From assembly GCF_019793435.1 (NCBI RefSeq), contig NZ_JAILYH010000017.1:113359-177358 (forward strand): a stretch of DNA of 64,000 nucleotides, written 5' to 3'. The notes beneath the pieces were generated by a model. The model did not search any database, was not told where the DNA came from, and saw nothing but the letters and a program-made list of their open reading frames with translations. This document shows, one piece after another, positions 52,028 to 59,930 of the stretch. Every line of letters starts with the position of its first letter. Position 1 is the first letter of the stretch. The translations under genes and the position numbers were made by a program. The DNA is from Rhizobium redzepovicii. Its GTDB lineage: Bacteria > Pseudomonadota > Alphaproteobacteria > Rhizobiales > Rhizobiaceae.

Positions 52028-52221
52028 GAATGTGCCTTCTGATTACGAGGATGCAAGCTTAAGCGACGCCGGTTTTCAATCCGCGCGGGCCACCGACATC
52101 GCATGCAGCCGGTGCGACATTGGAGCTGCACACTAAAACGATGACGCCCGCCTTACCAGTCATTGCAGCATTTCGATGCATATGTAAGGTGGCCGCACTT
52201 CATGCGGAGACTGAATCACTG

Positions 52222-52986
52222 ATGACGACGGCGGACTATATCGCTCTGGCCTTCTTTGCCTGTGTCTGGATGGGCTATTCCTGGCTGCTGCATGGCCGCA
52301 CCTTCTTCGGACGCACCAGCCTCACTCATGCGATGATCGAACGGCGCCGCGAGTGGATCTATAATTCGCTGCGCCGCGACCTGAAGATGATCGACACGCA
52401 GATCATGGCGGGCCTGCAGAACGGCACCGCCTTCTTCGCGTCGACCTCGATCTTCGCCTTGGGCAGTTGCTTCGCGCTGCTCGGGGCGACCGAGAAGGTC
52501 GACGCCGTCTTCGCCGACCTGCCCTTCGTCTTGCACGGCGGCCATGCGGTCTTCGAGATGAAGGTCGGCGGGCTGGCAGCGCTTTTCGGTTATGCCTTCT
52601 TCAAGTTCGGCTGGTCCTACCGGCTGTTCAACTATTGCACCATCCTGTTCGGCTCGATCCCGATGCTGCGCGACGCCGAGAGCGACATCATCGCTGCCGA
52701 GCGGGCCGCCGAACGCGTCATCCGCATGAATGTCATCGCCGGCAGCAATTTCAACGAGGGCCTCCGGGCGATCTTTCTGTCGATCGGCTATCTCGGCTGG
52801 TTCATCAACCCCTATGTCTTCATGGCGACGACGGCGATCGTCATCTTCGTGCTGGCGCGGCGGCAATTCTTCTCGCAGGCGCGGCTGGCGATCATGGATG
52901 CCGGCCCGCCATCGAATCTCAACCTTTCCGCCATTCGCCGCGACATGCCGTCGAGCGACGGACGTGATTTGCCCGAGGGACTGTGA
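52222..52986 (+). CDS. DUF599 family membrane protein
   Basis: A 254-residue protein with four or five membrane helices. The family motifs are WMGYSWLL near 17, the basic loop RREWIYNSLRRDLKMIDTQIMAGLQNGTAFFASTSIF (about 40-75) and the C-terminal YLGWFINPYVFM. The function is unknown. The start at 52222 (MTTADYIALAFFA) begins at the first helix; 34 upstream codons are open but unlike the family. The stop overlaps the next gene as ATGA. Confidence 0.85.
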   Translation: MTTADYIALAFFACVWMGYSWLLHGRTFFGRTSLTHAMIERRREWIYNSLRRDLKMIDTQIMAGLQNGTAFFASTSIFALGSCFALLGATEKVDAVFADLPFVLHGGHAVFEMKVGGLAALFGYAFFKFGWSYRLFNYCTILFGSIPMLRDAESDIIAAERAAERVIRMNVIAGSNFNEGLRAIFLSIGYLGWFINPYVFMATTAIVIFVLARRQFFSQARLAIMDAGPPSNLNLSAIRRDMPSSDGRDLPEGL

Positions 52987-53975
52987 TGACATTGCCGGCA
53001 ATCGAAGCCGATGCGGCGGCAAGACCGCCTCGCATCGGCCTGTTGGACACGGCGCGCGGCGCCGCGCTGATCGCCATGGCGAGCTACCATTTCAGCTGGG
53101 ACATGGAGTTCATGAGTTATCTCGCGCCGGGCACGGCCGAGACAGGCTGGCTGAAGATCTATGCCCGGGCGATCGCCACGACGTTTCTCTTCATCGTCGG
53201 CATCAGCCTCGTGCTCTCCAGCAAGCCGGAGGTCCGCTGGCCTTCCTTCTGGAAGCGTTTCGGCATGATTGCCGCGGCCGCTGCCAGCATCTCGATCGCC
53301 ACGCGAATCGCCATGCCGGACACGTGGATCTATTTCGGCATCCTGCATTGTATCGCGGTGCTGACGCTGATCGGTATCGTTTTCATCAGGCTTCCGCTCG
53401 CCGTCACGCTGATCGTTACAACAGCGCTCCTGGCCGCCTGGCTCATCGACAATTTCGGCACGCCCGGCCTGCTGCGCTCGTCCTTTTTCGATCCGAAATA
53501 TCTCGCTTGGATCGGCCTTGCCGTCATGCCGGATCGGTCGAACGACTACGTGCCATTGTTTCCCTGGGCAACGCCGTTCTTCGCTGGGTTGAGCATCGCC
53601 TCGATCGCCATCAGAACCAGGCTGCCGCATCGGCTTGCCGCCCTTGGCACCGGCTCCTGGTGGCTGGCGCGGCTTGGCCGCCACAGCCTTGCCTTCTACC
53701 TCATCCATCAGCCGGTGCTGATCGCCATCGCCTACGGGCTTTCGCTTCTCGTCCCGCCGCCGCAGCCGGATCCGGCCGAAACTTACCTAAAGCAATGCAA
53801 CTCCAGTTGCGTCATGCAACAGGGCGAAGCGCTCTGCCAGAGCTTCTGCCAGTGCACGCTCGACAAATTGCAGGCCCAAAGCCTGTTGACTCAGCTGCAG
53901 GCAAACGAGATCGACGTACAAAACGATGAGCGGGTCCAGACGATCGCCGGCGAATGCAGCGCCGAGGTGGAATAA
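52983..53975 (+). CDS. DUF1624/heparan-alpha-glucosaminide N-acetyltransferase-like membrane protein with Cys-rich tail
   Basis: A 330-residue inner-membrane protein with about seven helices. The opening RIGLLDTARGAALIAMASYHFSWDM carries the family histidine, and RHSLAFYLIHQPVL near 238 is the conserved end of the core. Related proteins move acyl groups across membranes. The C-terminal about 65 residues form an extra soluble tail with a C-x3-C, C-x3-C-x-C pattern (CNSSC, CQSFCQC) not typical of the core family. It is co-translated with the DUF599 gene by a four-base overlap. Confidence 0.82.
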   Translation: MMTLPAIEADAAARPPRIGLLDTARGAALIAMASYHFSWDMEFMSYLAPGTAETGWLKIYARAIATTFLFIVGISLVLSSKPEVRWPSFWKRFGMIAAAAASISIATRIAMPDTWIYFGILHCIAVLTLIGIVFIRLPLAVTLIVTTALLAAWLIDNFGTPGLLRSSFFDPKYLAWIGLAVMPDRSNDYVPLFPWATPFFAGLSIASIAIRTRLPHRLAALGTGSWWLARLGRHSLAFYLIHQPVLIAIAYGLSLLVPPPQPDPAETYLKQCNSSCVMQQGEALCQSFCQCTLDKLQAQSLLTQLQANEIDVQNDERVQTIAGECSAEVE

Positions 53976-53987
53976 CGTCAGCTCGGC

Positions 53988-54380
53988 TCAGGTGGTGACG
54001 CCGATTTCGGCGAGACGGCCAAGGCAGGCCTCTTCGATATTGTCGAGTTCCACCAGCGTGTCGTCGATATCCTTGCGCTTCTGACGCAGGTCGTCGCGCT
54101 TCTCGTCGACGCGCTTCATCAGGAGCTTCAACTGACCGAGTTCGCCCGGCGGCTCCTTGTAAACCTGAATGATCTCGCGAATCTCCGCAATAGTGAAACC
54201 GATGCGCCGGCCGCGCAGGATCTCCCCAATAAGCCGTCGGTCGGCCTGCCGGAAGAGACGGGTACGCCCGCGCCGTTCCGGATGGATCAGCCCCTCGTCC
54301 TCATAGAAGCGGAGCGTGCGCGTCGAGACACCGAATTCGCGCGTCAGCTCCGTTATGCTATAATATTTGTTCACCAGCAT
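53988..54380 (-). CDS. MerR-family transcriptional regulator
   Basis: A 130-residue regulator: HTH at about 7-27 (YYSITELTREFGVSTRTLRFYEDEGL), wing to about 50, then a coiled-coil dimerisation helix (about 80-118). It lacks metal-binding cysteines apart from one in EEACLGRL, so it is not a typical metal sensor. The sequence closely resembles the LiuR-like group that controls branched-chain amino acid and fatty-acid degradation genes, but no such genes are adjacent. A dyad in its promoter suggests autoregulation. Confidence 0.92.
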   Translation of the reverse strand: MLVNKYYSITELTREFGVSTRTLRFYEDEGLIHPERRGRTRLFRQADRRLIGEILRGRRIGFTIAEIREIIQVYKEPPGELGQLKLLMKRVDEKRDDLRQKRKDIDDTLVELDNIEEACLGRLAEIGVTT

Positions 54381-54409
54381 GTGTTCCCCGTCATGAACCG
54401 GCAATAATA

Positions 54410-54431
54410 TTGACTTTTACGTAATAGTCAA
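54410..54431 (-). promoter_or_regulatory. Candidate MerR operator (TTGACT-N10-AGTCAA)
   Basis: A perfect six-base dyad separated by ten bases lies 29-51 bases upstream of the MerR start. The inner sequence TTTTACGTAA is itself nearly symmetric. Spacing and symmetry fit binding of a MerR dimer between promoter elements. The mgtE gene ends at 54446, just outside. Confidence 0.6.
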
Positions 54432-54445
54432 TTTTTGACAACCTT

Positions 54446-55861
54446 TCAAATGCCGAACCACCATGTGGCAATGCCGAGGAAGGCGAAAAAGCCGGTACAG
54501 TCGGTCACCGTCGTCACGAAGACCGACGAGGCGATCGCCGGGTCGGCGCCCACCTTGTCGAGCAGCAGCGGCAACAGGATGCCCGCAAGGGCCGCCGCCA
54601 TCAGGTTGATGATCATCGCCGCGGCGATCACCCCGCCGAGCTGATAGTCGTGGAACCAGGTGCCGGCGATCAAGCCCATGATCGTCGCGAAGACGATGCC
54701 GTTGAGGATGCCGACACCCGCCTCCCTGCGGATGATGCGGCCGGCATTGTAGATGTCGAGATCGCGGGTGGCGAGCGCGCGCACCGTCACCGTCATCGTC
54801 TGCGTGCCGGCATTGCCGCCCATCGAGGCGACGATCGGCATCAGCACCGCCAGCGCGATCATCTTCTCGATCGAGGCGTCGAACAGGCCGATGACGCTCG
54901 CCGACAGCATTGCCGTGCCGAGATTGATCAGCAGCCAGAGGAAACGCGATCGCGCCGTCGACAACACATTGTCGGACAGCTCTTCGTCGCCGACGCCGCC
55001 GAGGCGCTTGATATCCTCGTCCGCCTCCTCATGGATGACGTCGACGACATCGTCGATGGTCAGCACGCCGACCAGCCGGCCGTTCTCGTCGACGACGGCG
55101 GCCGAGAGAAGGTCGTACTGCTCGAAGAGCTGGGCGGCCTCCTCCTGGTCCATCTCGGCCGGGACCGGATGGTTGGTCTCGCGCATGATCTGCTCGATCT
55201 TCGTCTGCCGCTTGGTGCGCAGGATCTGGTCGAGATCGACGGCGCCGAGCAGCTTGAAGGTCGGATCGATGACGAAGATCTGCGAGAAGGAATAGGGAAG
55301 ATCCTCCTCGTCACGCATGTAGTCGATCGTCTGTCCCACGGTCCAGAACGGCGGCACGGCGACGAATTCCGTCTGCATGCGGCGGCCGGCCGAGCTTTCG
55401 GGATAATCGAGCGCCCTGCGCAGCCGGACCCGCTCGGTAAACGGCAGCTGCGCCAGGATCTCTTCCCGATCTTCCTTGTCGAGATCTTCGAGAATGTAGA
55501 CGGCGTCGTCCGAATCGAGATCGCCGATCGCGGCGGCGATCTGCTCGTTCGGCATCTGGTCGACGATCTCGCGGCGGATCGCCTCGTCGACCTCGGTCAG
55601 TGCCGTCATGTCGAAATCGTCGCCGAGCAGGCGCACCAGCGCCAGGCGCTGATCCGGCTGGATCGCTTCCAGCAGATCGCCTATTTCGGATTCGTGCAGG
55701 CGGGCAACATTCTGGCGCAGGAACAGCGTGTCGCGGTCGGCGATCGCCGCGCCGACCAGCGCCAGGAAATCGCTGCGGACATTACCGTCCTCGTCGTAGA
55801 TATCGGCTTCCTCGTCCTCGGGACGCCTGCGGATGCGGTCTTCGCCATCGGTCGTCGTCAT
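54446..55861 (-). CDS. mgtE: Magnesium transporter MgtE
   Basis: A 471-residue Mg2+ channel. The cytoplasmic N-domain (about 30-150; LHESEIGDLLEAIQPDQRLALVRLL) is followed by paired CBS domains (about 150-275) acting as the Mg2+ sensor. Five membrane helices fill about 305-471, with the pore motif GGNAGTQTMTV near 350 and FVTTVTDCTGFFAF at the end. The start at 55861 is preferred over one five codons upstream. No M-box RNA was recognised in the upstream region. Confidence 0.96.
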   Translation of the reverse strand: MTTTDGEDRIRRRPEDEEADIYDEDGNVRSDFLALVGAAIADRDTLFLRQNVARLHESEIGDLLEAIQPDQRLALVRLLGDDFDMTALTEVDEAIRREIVDQMPNEQIAAAIGDLDSDDAVYILEDLDKEDREEILAQLPFTERVRLRRALDYPESSAGRRMQTEFVAVPPFWTVGQTIDYMRDEEDLPYSFSQIFVIDPTFKLLGAVDLDQILRTKRQTKIEQIMRETNHPVPAEMDQEEAAQLFEQYDLLSAAVVDENGRLVGVLTIDDVVDVIHEEADEDIKRLGGVGDEELSDNVLSTARSRFLWLLINLGTAMLSASVIGLFDASIEKMIALAVLMPIVASMGGNAGTQTMTVTVRALATRDLDIYNAGRIIRREAGVGILNGIVFATIMGLIAGTWFHDYQLGGVIAAAMIINLMAAALAGILLPLLLDKVGADPAIASSVFVTTVTDCTGFFAFLGIATWWFGI

Positions 55862-56103
55862 CTGCCGCCCTCGCATCTGGTTCGAATTTCAACGACTACA
55901 GCGCCGCATTCGCGAATGTCGGCGGAAAACATATTGTCAACAAGCAGATAAGCGAATCCCCGCGCGAGGTTTACGCGGCCGGAATCCATAGCTCCTGCTA
56001 GCTGAAAGCATCCCTGCCGTAAAGCAGCAAACCTGCCGCTTGATGACAATGCCCGCGGCCGGCGATAGTTTCGCCCCGCATCCGAGCCGAGGAACGCCGC
56101 CCC

Positions 56104-56598
56104 ATGCCCATTCGCCCGATCCTGCGTTACCCGCATCCTGGTCTGAAGACCGTCTGCACGCCGGTGACCGTCTTCGATTCATCGCTTGCCGCACTTGCCG
56201 ACGACCTGCTCGCGACGATGCGCGCCGCGCCCGGCGTCGGCATCACCGCCGCCCATATCGGCGTCTTCACCCGCGTGACGGTGCTGGAACTCGACAAGAC
56301 CGACGGCGTGCGCCTCTACGTCAACCCGGAGATCACCTGGTTCTCGAAGGAGACGATGACCCATGCTGAAGGCAGCGTCTCGATGCCGGGAGCGACCGAC
56401 GAGGTCACGCGCCCGCGGTCGATCCGCTTCCGCTATCGGGACGCCGAGGGCGGCATGCATGAGGACGTCGCCGACAATTTCCTCGCCATCTGCATCCAGC
56501 ACGAAGTCGACCAGCTTGACGGCATTTTCTGGCTGCAGCGCCTCTCGCGGCTGAAGCGCAACCGCCTCGTGAAGAAATGGGAGAAGGCGCCAAATTGA
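56104..56598 (+). CDS. Peptide deformylase homologue with lost metal ligands (probable pseudoenzyme)
   Basis: A 164-residue protein aligning along its length with peptide deformylases (start MPIRPILRYPHPGLKTVCTP). The three signature motifs are altered: GxGxAAPQ reads GVGITAAHIG (Gln to His), EGCLS reads EGSVS (the Cys ligand to Ser), and HExDH reads HEVDQ (the second His ligand to Gln). Only one of three metal ligands and the glutamate remain. Classical Fe2+-dependent deformylation is therefore unlikely. The reading frame is intact over its full length, so it is probably expressed; a binding role is possible. Confidence 0.85.
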   Translation: MPIRPILRYPHPGLKTVCTPVTVFDSSLAALADDLLATMRAAPGVGITAAHIGVFTRVTVLELDKTDGVRLYVNPEITWFSKETMTHAEGSVSMPGATDEVTRPRSIRFRYRDAEGGMHEDVADNFLAICIQHEVDQLDGIFWLQRLSRLKRNRLVKKWEKAPN

Positions 56599-56641
56599 GG
56601 ATAAAGCCTGACGATCAGGCCCGACAAATCGGCTCCCGCGC

Positions 56642-56666
56642 CGAACCATTCGCCGCTGCCGGCGTT
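56642..56666 (+). promoter_or_regulatory. Near-consensus EcfG/RpoE2-type promoter
   Basis: CGAAC-N16-CGTT differs from the EcfG consensus GGAAC-N16-CGTT at one base. It lies 54 bases upstream of the BON-protein start. BON proteins are frequent general-stress targets in rhizobia, which supports it mildly. Confidence 0.35.
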
Positions 56667-56719
56667 TCCAGCAAAGAAACCCAGCGTTTCCCCCAAAAAA
56701 GAAACTAGGAGCGACTGCA

Positions 56720-57250
56720 ATGGCAAGGACAGGTGACAAGCCCCCCATTTCCCGCGAAGGCGCAAAGCTTTTTGACCAAAAGGCAGGGCTTTCCCGCGAG
56801 GAAGATTATCGCGACCTCGAGGAACGCAATCTCGACGACGGCTGGCCCTATGCCGACGGTACCGGCGCCGATCCGGCCAACCGCCCCTATGGCGAGACGG
56901 CGGCAAATTTCGACAGCGATCCCAACCAAGGCTTCCGGATCGACGGCACGGATGCAGAGGGCAACGAGAATCGTCTGAAGGATTCGCTGCGAGCCGATAC
57001 CATCGACCGCGATGAAAGCGACGAACTCGAAGCGCGGGTGAACGACAATCTCGAAAACATTCCCGAGGTCGACATCAACAGCATTGAGGTTCATGCCGAC
57101 GGGCACGTCGTCACACTGGAAGGTTCGGTAGAGACGATCGGCATCGCCCGCAAGGTCGAACTCGGCGCGCTTTCGGTCGACGGCGTCCACCATGTCCGCA
57201 ACAAATTGCAGCTGACCGGTGTCGATGCCCATATCCCGAACGAAGACTGA
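56720..57250 (+). CDS. BON-domain protein
   Basis: A 176-residue protein. The first 95 residues are hydrophilic, acidic and probably disordered. The C-terminal BON domain (about 100-170; LEARVNDNLENIPEVDINSIEVHADGHVVTLEGSV) is a lipid-binding module as in OsmY. There is no signal peptide, so it may be cytoplasmic or membrane-associated. TAGGAG precedes the ATG. A near-consensus stress promoter lies upstream. Confidence 0.85.
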   Translation: MARTGDKPPISREGAKLFDQKAGLSREEDYRDLEERNLDDGWPYADGTGADPANRPYGETAANFDSDPNQGFRIDGTDAEGNENRLKDSLRADTIDRDESDELEARVNDNLENIPEVDINSIEVHADGHVVTLEGSVETIGIARKVELGALSVDGVHHVRNKLQLTGVDAHIPNED

Positions 57251-57577
57251 TTCACTCGCAAGACATGGATAGTCGGCGGGGGCGGCAACGCGTCCCGCCG
57301 CCTCGGTGTGTCGCCCTTCCAACATTACAAAAAGTTAACAATTCCAGATTGCATCGCAACATGATTTCGAACTAGCCATTTCCTGTCATTTTGCTTAGGC
57401 GGGCTTCCATAACGCGAACGTCAATTTCAGTGACAAGACTGTGATTTTATTCGGACAAAAGGTCGCGGCTGCGGCGCCGTTCCATCACAAAATTGCCTAA
57501 ATTGGGGCGCGAACTCGGATGCGCCGAGGGTTGGTTTTATGTTGTGAAATTCAACAGCAGATTGAGGAGATAGACCC
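57251..57577. other. Intergenic region, no gene recognised
   Basis: This 327-bp stretch is AT-rich between about 57320 and 57450. It probably carries the promoter of the exported protein at 57578. No conserved RNA, repeat or reading frame is supported. Confidence 0.5.
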
Positions 57578-57943
57578 ATGCGCATCAAATTTGCCCTTGC
57601 CGCGTCCGTGTTCGCCGTCAGCCTTGCAGGCGCCGCCTTCGCCCAGCCGACTTATTCCGACGACTACACCAACGATAGCGACGGCTTCGCCCCGAGCCAG
57701 ATGTCCAAGCCGGCCCCTGTTCACTACACCAACCATAAGGCCCCGGCCTATTCCAGCGACTACACCAATGACAGCGACGGCTTCGCCCCGAGCGCCATGG
57801 CCGCCCCTGCCGTCGACAAGACCGCTACGGCGAGCATCAACGCCCTGCCCCCATGCCATAGCATGATTGGCCCGAAGGGCTCCCACACCAAGGGTGCCGA
57901 CAGCGGCGCCTCCCGCACCGAAGCGTGCCGCGCCACGCATTGA
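57578..57943 (+). CDS. Small exported protein with a repeated acidic motif
   Basis: A 121-residue protein with a signal peptide ending near residue 22 (AGAAFA-Q). The mature part has two near-identical segments, YSDDYTNDSDGFAPSQM (26-42) and YSSDYTNDSDGFAPSAM (58-74). Each holds N-D-S-D-G, reminiscent of calcium-binding loops. Two cysteines near the C-terminus (PCHSMI, EACRAT) could form a disulfide. TGAGGAG precedes the ATG and a strong terminator follows. It resembles small rhizobial periplasmic proteins of unknown role. Confidence 0.8.
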   Translation: MRIKFALAASVFAVSLAGAAFAQPTYSDDYTNDSDGFAPSQMSKPAPVHYTNHKAPAYSSDYTNDSDGFAPSAMAAPAVDKTATASINALPPCHSMIGPKGSHTKGADSGASRTEACRATH

Positions 57944-57954
57944 TCCAATAAAGA

Positions 57955-57982
57955 AAGGGCCGGTTAACCGGCCCTTCTCTTT
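57955..57982 (+). terminator. Intrinsic terminator
   Basis: A perfect 22-base palindrome with arms AAGGGCCGGTT/AACCGGCCCTT is followed by CTCTTTT, 12 bases after the stop of the exported protein gene. It may also serve the convergent gene at 58004. Confidence 0.88.
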
Positions 57983-58003
57983 TCAATCTGCTTCCCTATC
58001 GTA

Positions 58004-58648
58004 TTAGAACACGAATGGAACAAGCCGGTAGCGGGTCGTGGCCATGAAGGCCGTGTAAGCAGGATCCTGCTTCAGCAACCGCTCCTCCGCGAGGAGGCGG
58101 AAACATTGCGCGGTCAGCGCCGTCGCATAGATGGCAAAATTCCAAACGCTCGGATGTGTCAGGAAGAAGCCGATATGCATCATCAGATAACCCGCATACA
58201 TCGGATGGCGGACAAATTTGTAAGGGCCGCCGATCTTGATGCCGCGATTGGCCGGCACCAGGCCAAAGCTTCGCCGCAATGACAGCTTTGCCGCTATCTG
58301 CAGGAAGAAACCGAGGACCATCACCGTTCCGCAGACTGCGAGCGGCGCTAGTGGTTCCGATGTGTTGGGTGAGACGAGCAGCGGGAAGAGCGTGCCAACG
58401 GCGGTGACCGTCCAGTCATAGAGCCGCAGCGACGCATTTCGCGTCGGCCGGCGCGTCAGAATGAGAAAGGCGGCGGCCCCCTCCGAAAAGAGCAGCAGGC
58501 CGTCGATGATCGCCCTGTTGTCCTGCATCTGAGGCACGATACGCATGACGATCGCAACGAATAAGTAGCCGACCAGGACCTTTTCGACGATATCGAGAAC
58601 GAAATAGACATCGAGGAATGACCAGCTTGTCGCTGCCTGTTTTTTCAT
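58004..58648 (-). CDS. Isoprenylcysteine carboxyl methyltransferase-like membrane protein
   Basis: A 214-residue protein with about five membrane helices. The C-terminal region has the ICMT/PEMT-type motif: GPYKFVRHPMYAGYLMMHIGFF (RHPMY near residue 147) and EERLLKQDPAYTAFMATTRYRLVPFVF, which bind SAM at the membrane. In bacteria such proteins methylate lipids or unknown acceptors. The start at 58648 removes 12 unrelated codons. Confidence 0.85.
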   Translation of the reverse strand: MKKQAATSWSFLDVYFVLDIVEKVLVGYLFVAIVMRIVPQMQDNRAIIDGLLLFSEGAAAFLILTRRPTRNASLRLYDWTVTAVGTLFPLLVSPNTSEPLAPLAVCGTVMVLGFFLQIAAKLSLRRSFGLVPANRGIKIGGPYKFVRHPMYAGYLMMHIGFFLTHPSVWNFAIYATALTAQCFRLLAEERLLKQDPAYTAFMATTRYRLVPFVF

Positions 58649-58818
58649 AGTTCGCAAGACTTCCACATCACAAAATTGAGGCAAGCTATATATGCGAGAC
58701 CGCTAATTATGGGTTAAGGCATTCGACCATATCTGACAGAACGGCGTCCTAGACCAGGGCCGAAACCGGCCATGTCTTCAAATGCAAATTGACGGGGGCG
58801 GGGCGCCGTTCCGAACGA

Positions 58819-59532
58819 TCAGCTTTCGCTAATTGTTTCGCCAAAAACCGCCTCGAAGGCGGTGCGCAGCCGCATATCGACATCGGCCATCATCACCGGC
58901 AAGCCAAGATCGACCAGGCTTGTCACGCCATAGGCCGAGATTCCGCAGGGCACGATGCCGCCGAAATGATCGAGGTCGGGATCGACGTTGAGCGACAGTC
59001 CGTGGAAGGTCACCCATTTCCGCAGCCTGATCCCCAGGGCGGCGATCTTGTCCTCGGCCATCGTTCCATCGGCAAGCAACGGCTTTTCCGGCCGCCGCAC
59101 CCAGACGCCGACGCGGTCTTCACGCCGCTCGCCGCGCACATTCATCATATCAAGCGTGCGGATGACGACGTCCTCCAGGGCGGCAACGAAGGCGCGCACG
59201 TCCTGGCGCCTGCGCTTCAGGTCAAGCATCACATAGGCGACCCGCTGGCCGGGTCCGTGATAAGTATATTCACCGCCGCGCCCGGTCGCAAAGACCGGAA
59301 ACCGGTCCGGCTGGACGAGATCCTGGGCATTGGCGCTGGTGCCCGCGGTATAGAGCGGCGGATGCTCGACGAGCCAGACGAGTTCGTCACCGCCGTCCGA
59401 TATCACCGCCACCTCGCGCTCCATCGTCTCCACCGCCTCTTCATAGGCAACGAGGCCATCGGCGATGCGCCAGCGCACCGGGCGGTTGCCGAGATTCGGG
59501 AGCATGGAGAATTCGAGATCGGTGCGAAGCAT
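58819..59532 (-). CDS. lipB: Lipoyl(octanoyl) transferase
   Basis: The 237-residue LipB transfers octanoate from acyl carrier protein to lipoyl domains. RGGEYTYHGPGQ (85-96), Lys162 in RKWVTFHG and the acyl-accepting Cys186 in GGIVPCGISAYG are conserved. The start at 59532 has AAGGA at the proper distance; an ATG two codons upstream is too close to it. Confidence 0.97.
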   Translation of the reverse strand: MLRTDLEFSMLPNLGNRPVRWRIADGLVAYEEAVETMEREVAVISDGGDELVWLVEHPPLYTAGTSANAQDLVQPDRFPVFATGRGGEYTYHGPGQRVAYVMLDLKRRRQDVRAFVAALEDVVIRTLDMMNVRGERREDRVGVWVRRPEKPLLADGTMAEDKIAALGIRLRKWVTFHGLSLNVDPDLDHFGGIVPCGISAYGVTSLVDLGLPVMMADVDMRLRTAFEAVFGETISES

Positions 59533-59719
59533 GGCCATTCCTTGCCGCACTCCCCGAAATGCCTGAAAAAGGGGGCGGCAGGAGACCTATATGGACCCGT
59601 TTCGGGGGCAATTCAAATGCTGTGACCGGATTTGAAAAAAACTGTCATATCGCCCTTGTGTACCCCAAATGCTTTTGCTACATGCTGCCCCGCCGACGCA
59701 AATCGGCACCTACCACGAT

Positions 59720-59804
59720 GCGGTCGTGGCGGAATTGGTAGACGCGCAGCGTTGAGGTCGCTGTGGGGCAACCCGTGGAAGTTCGAGTCTTCTCGACCGC
59801 ACCA
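59720..59804 (+). tRNA. tRNA-Leu (anticodon GAG)
   Basis: An 85-nt class II tRNA. The acceptor arms GCGGTCG/CGACCGC pair, the anticodon loop TTGAGGT sits between CAGCG and CGCTG, the T-arm GTTCGAGTC is present and CCA is encoded. It reads CUC/CUU leucine codons. No mobile-element remnant is seen beside it. Confidence 0.97.
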
Positions 59805-59930
59805 TCTCCCTTCAGGGAAACGCTTTCCAAGCGACGATTCCGATTTCCTCGACGCTATTTGCGGTTGCTCGGCTTGATCGGCCGGCCTTCGCATGGTTGA
59901 TGGCGTCATCCCAGTCATGAATCGGCCGCC

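Noticed and set aside
50417..52042. 541-codon plus-strand frame across sdaA
   Set aside because: Antisense to the complete L-serine ammonia-lyase gene.
52028..52221. Riboswitch or T-box leader upstream of sdaA or thrS
   Set aside because: No conserved riboswitch core or T-box sequence was recognised by eye in either leader.
54446..56103. Mg2+ riboswitch upstream of mgtE
   Set aside because: No M-box-like conserved core was visible; that element is mostly known from other phyla.
57955..57976. 22-base palindrome as a regulator-binding site
   Set aside because: It sits between two convergent gene ends and is followed by a T-rich tail, which fits a terminator better.
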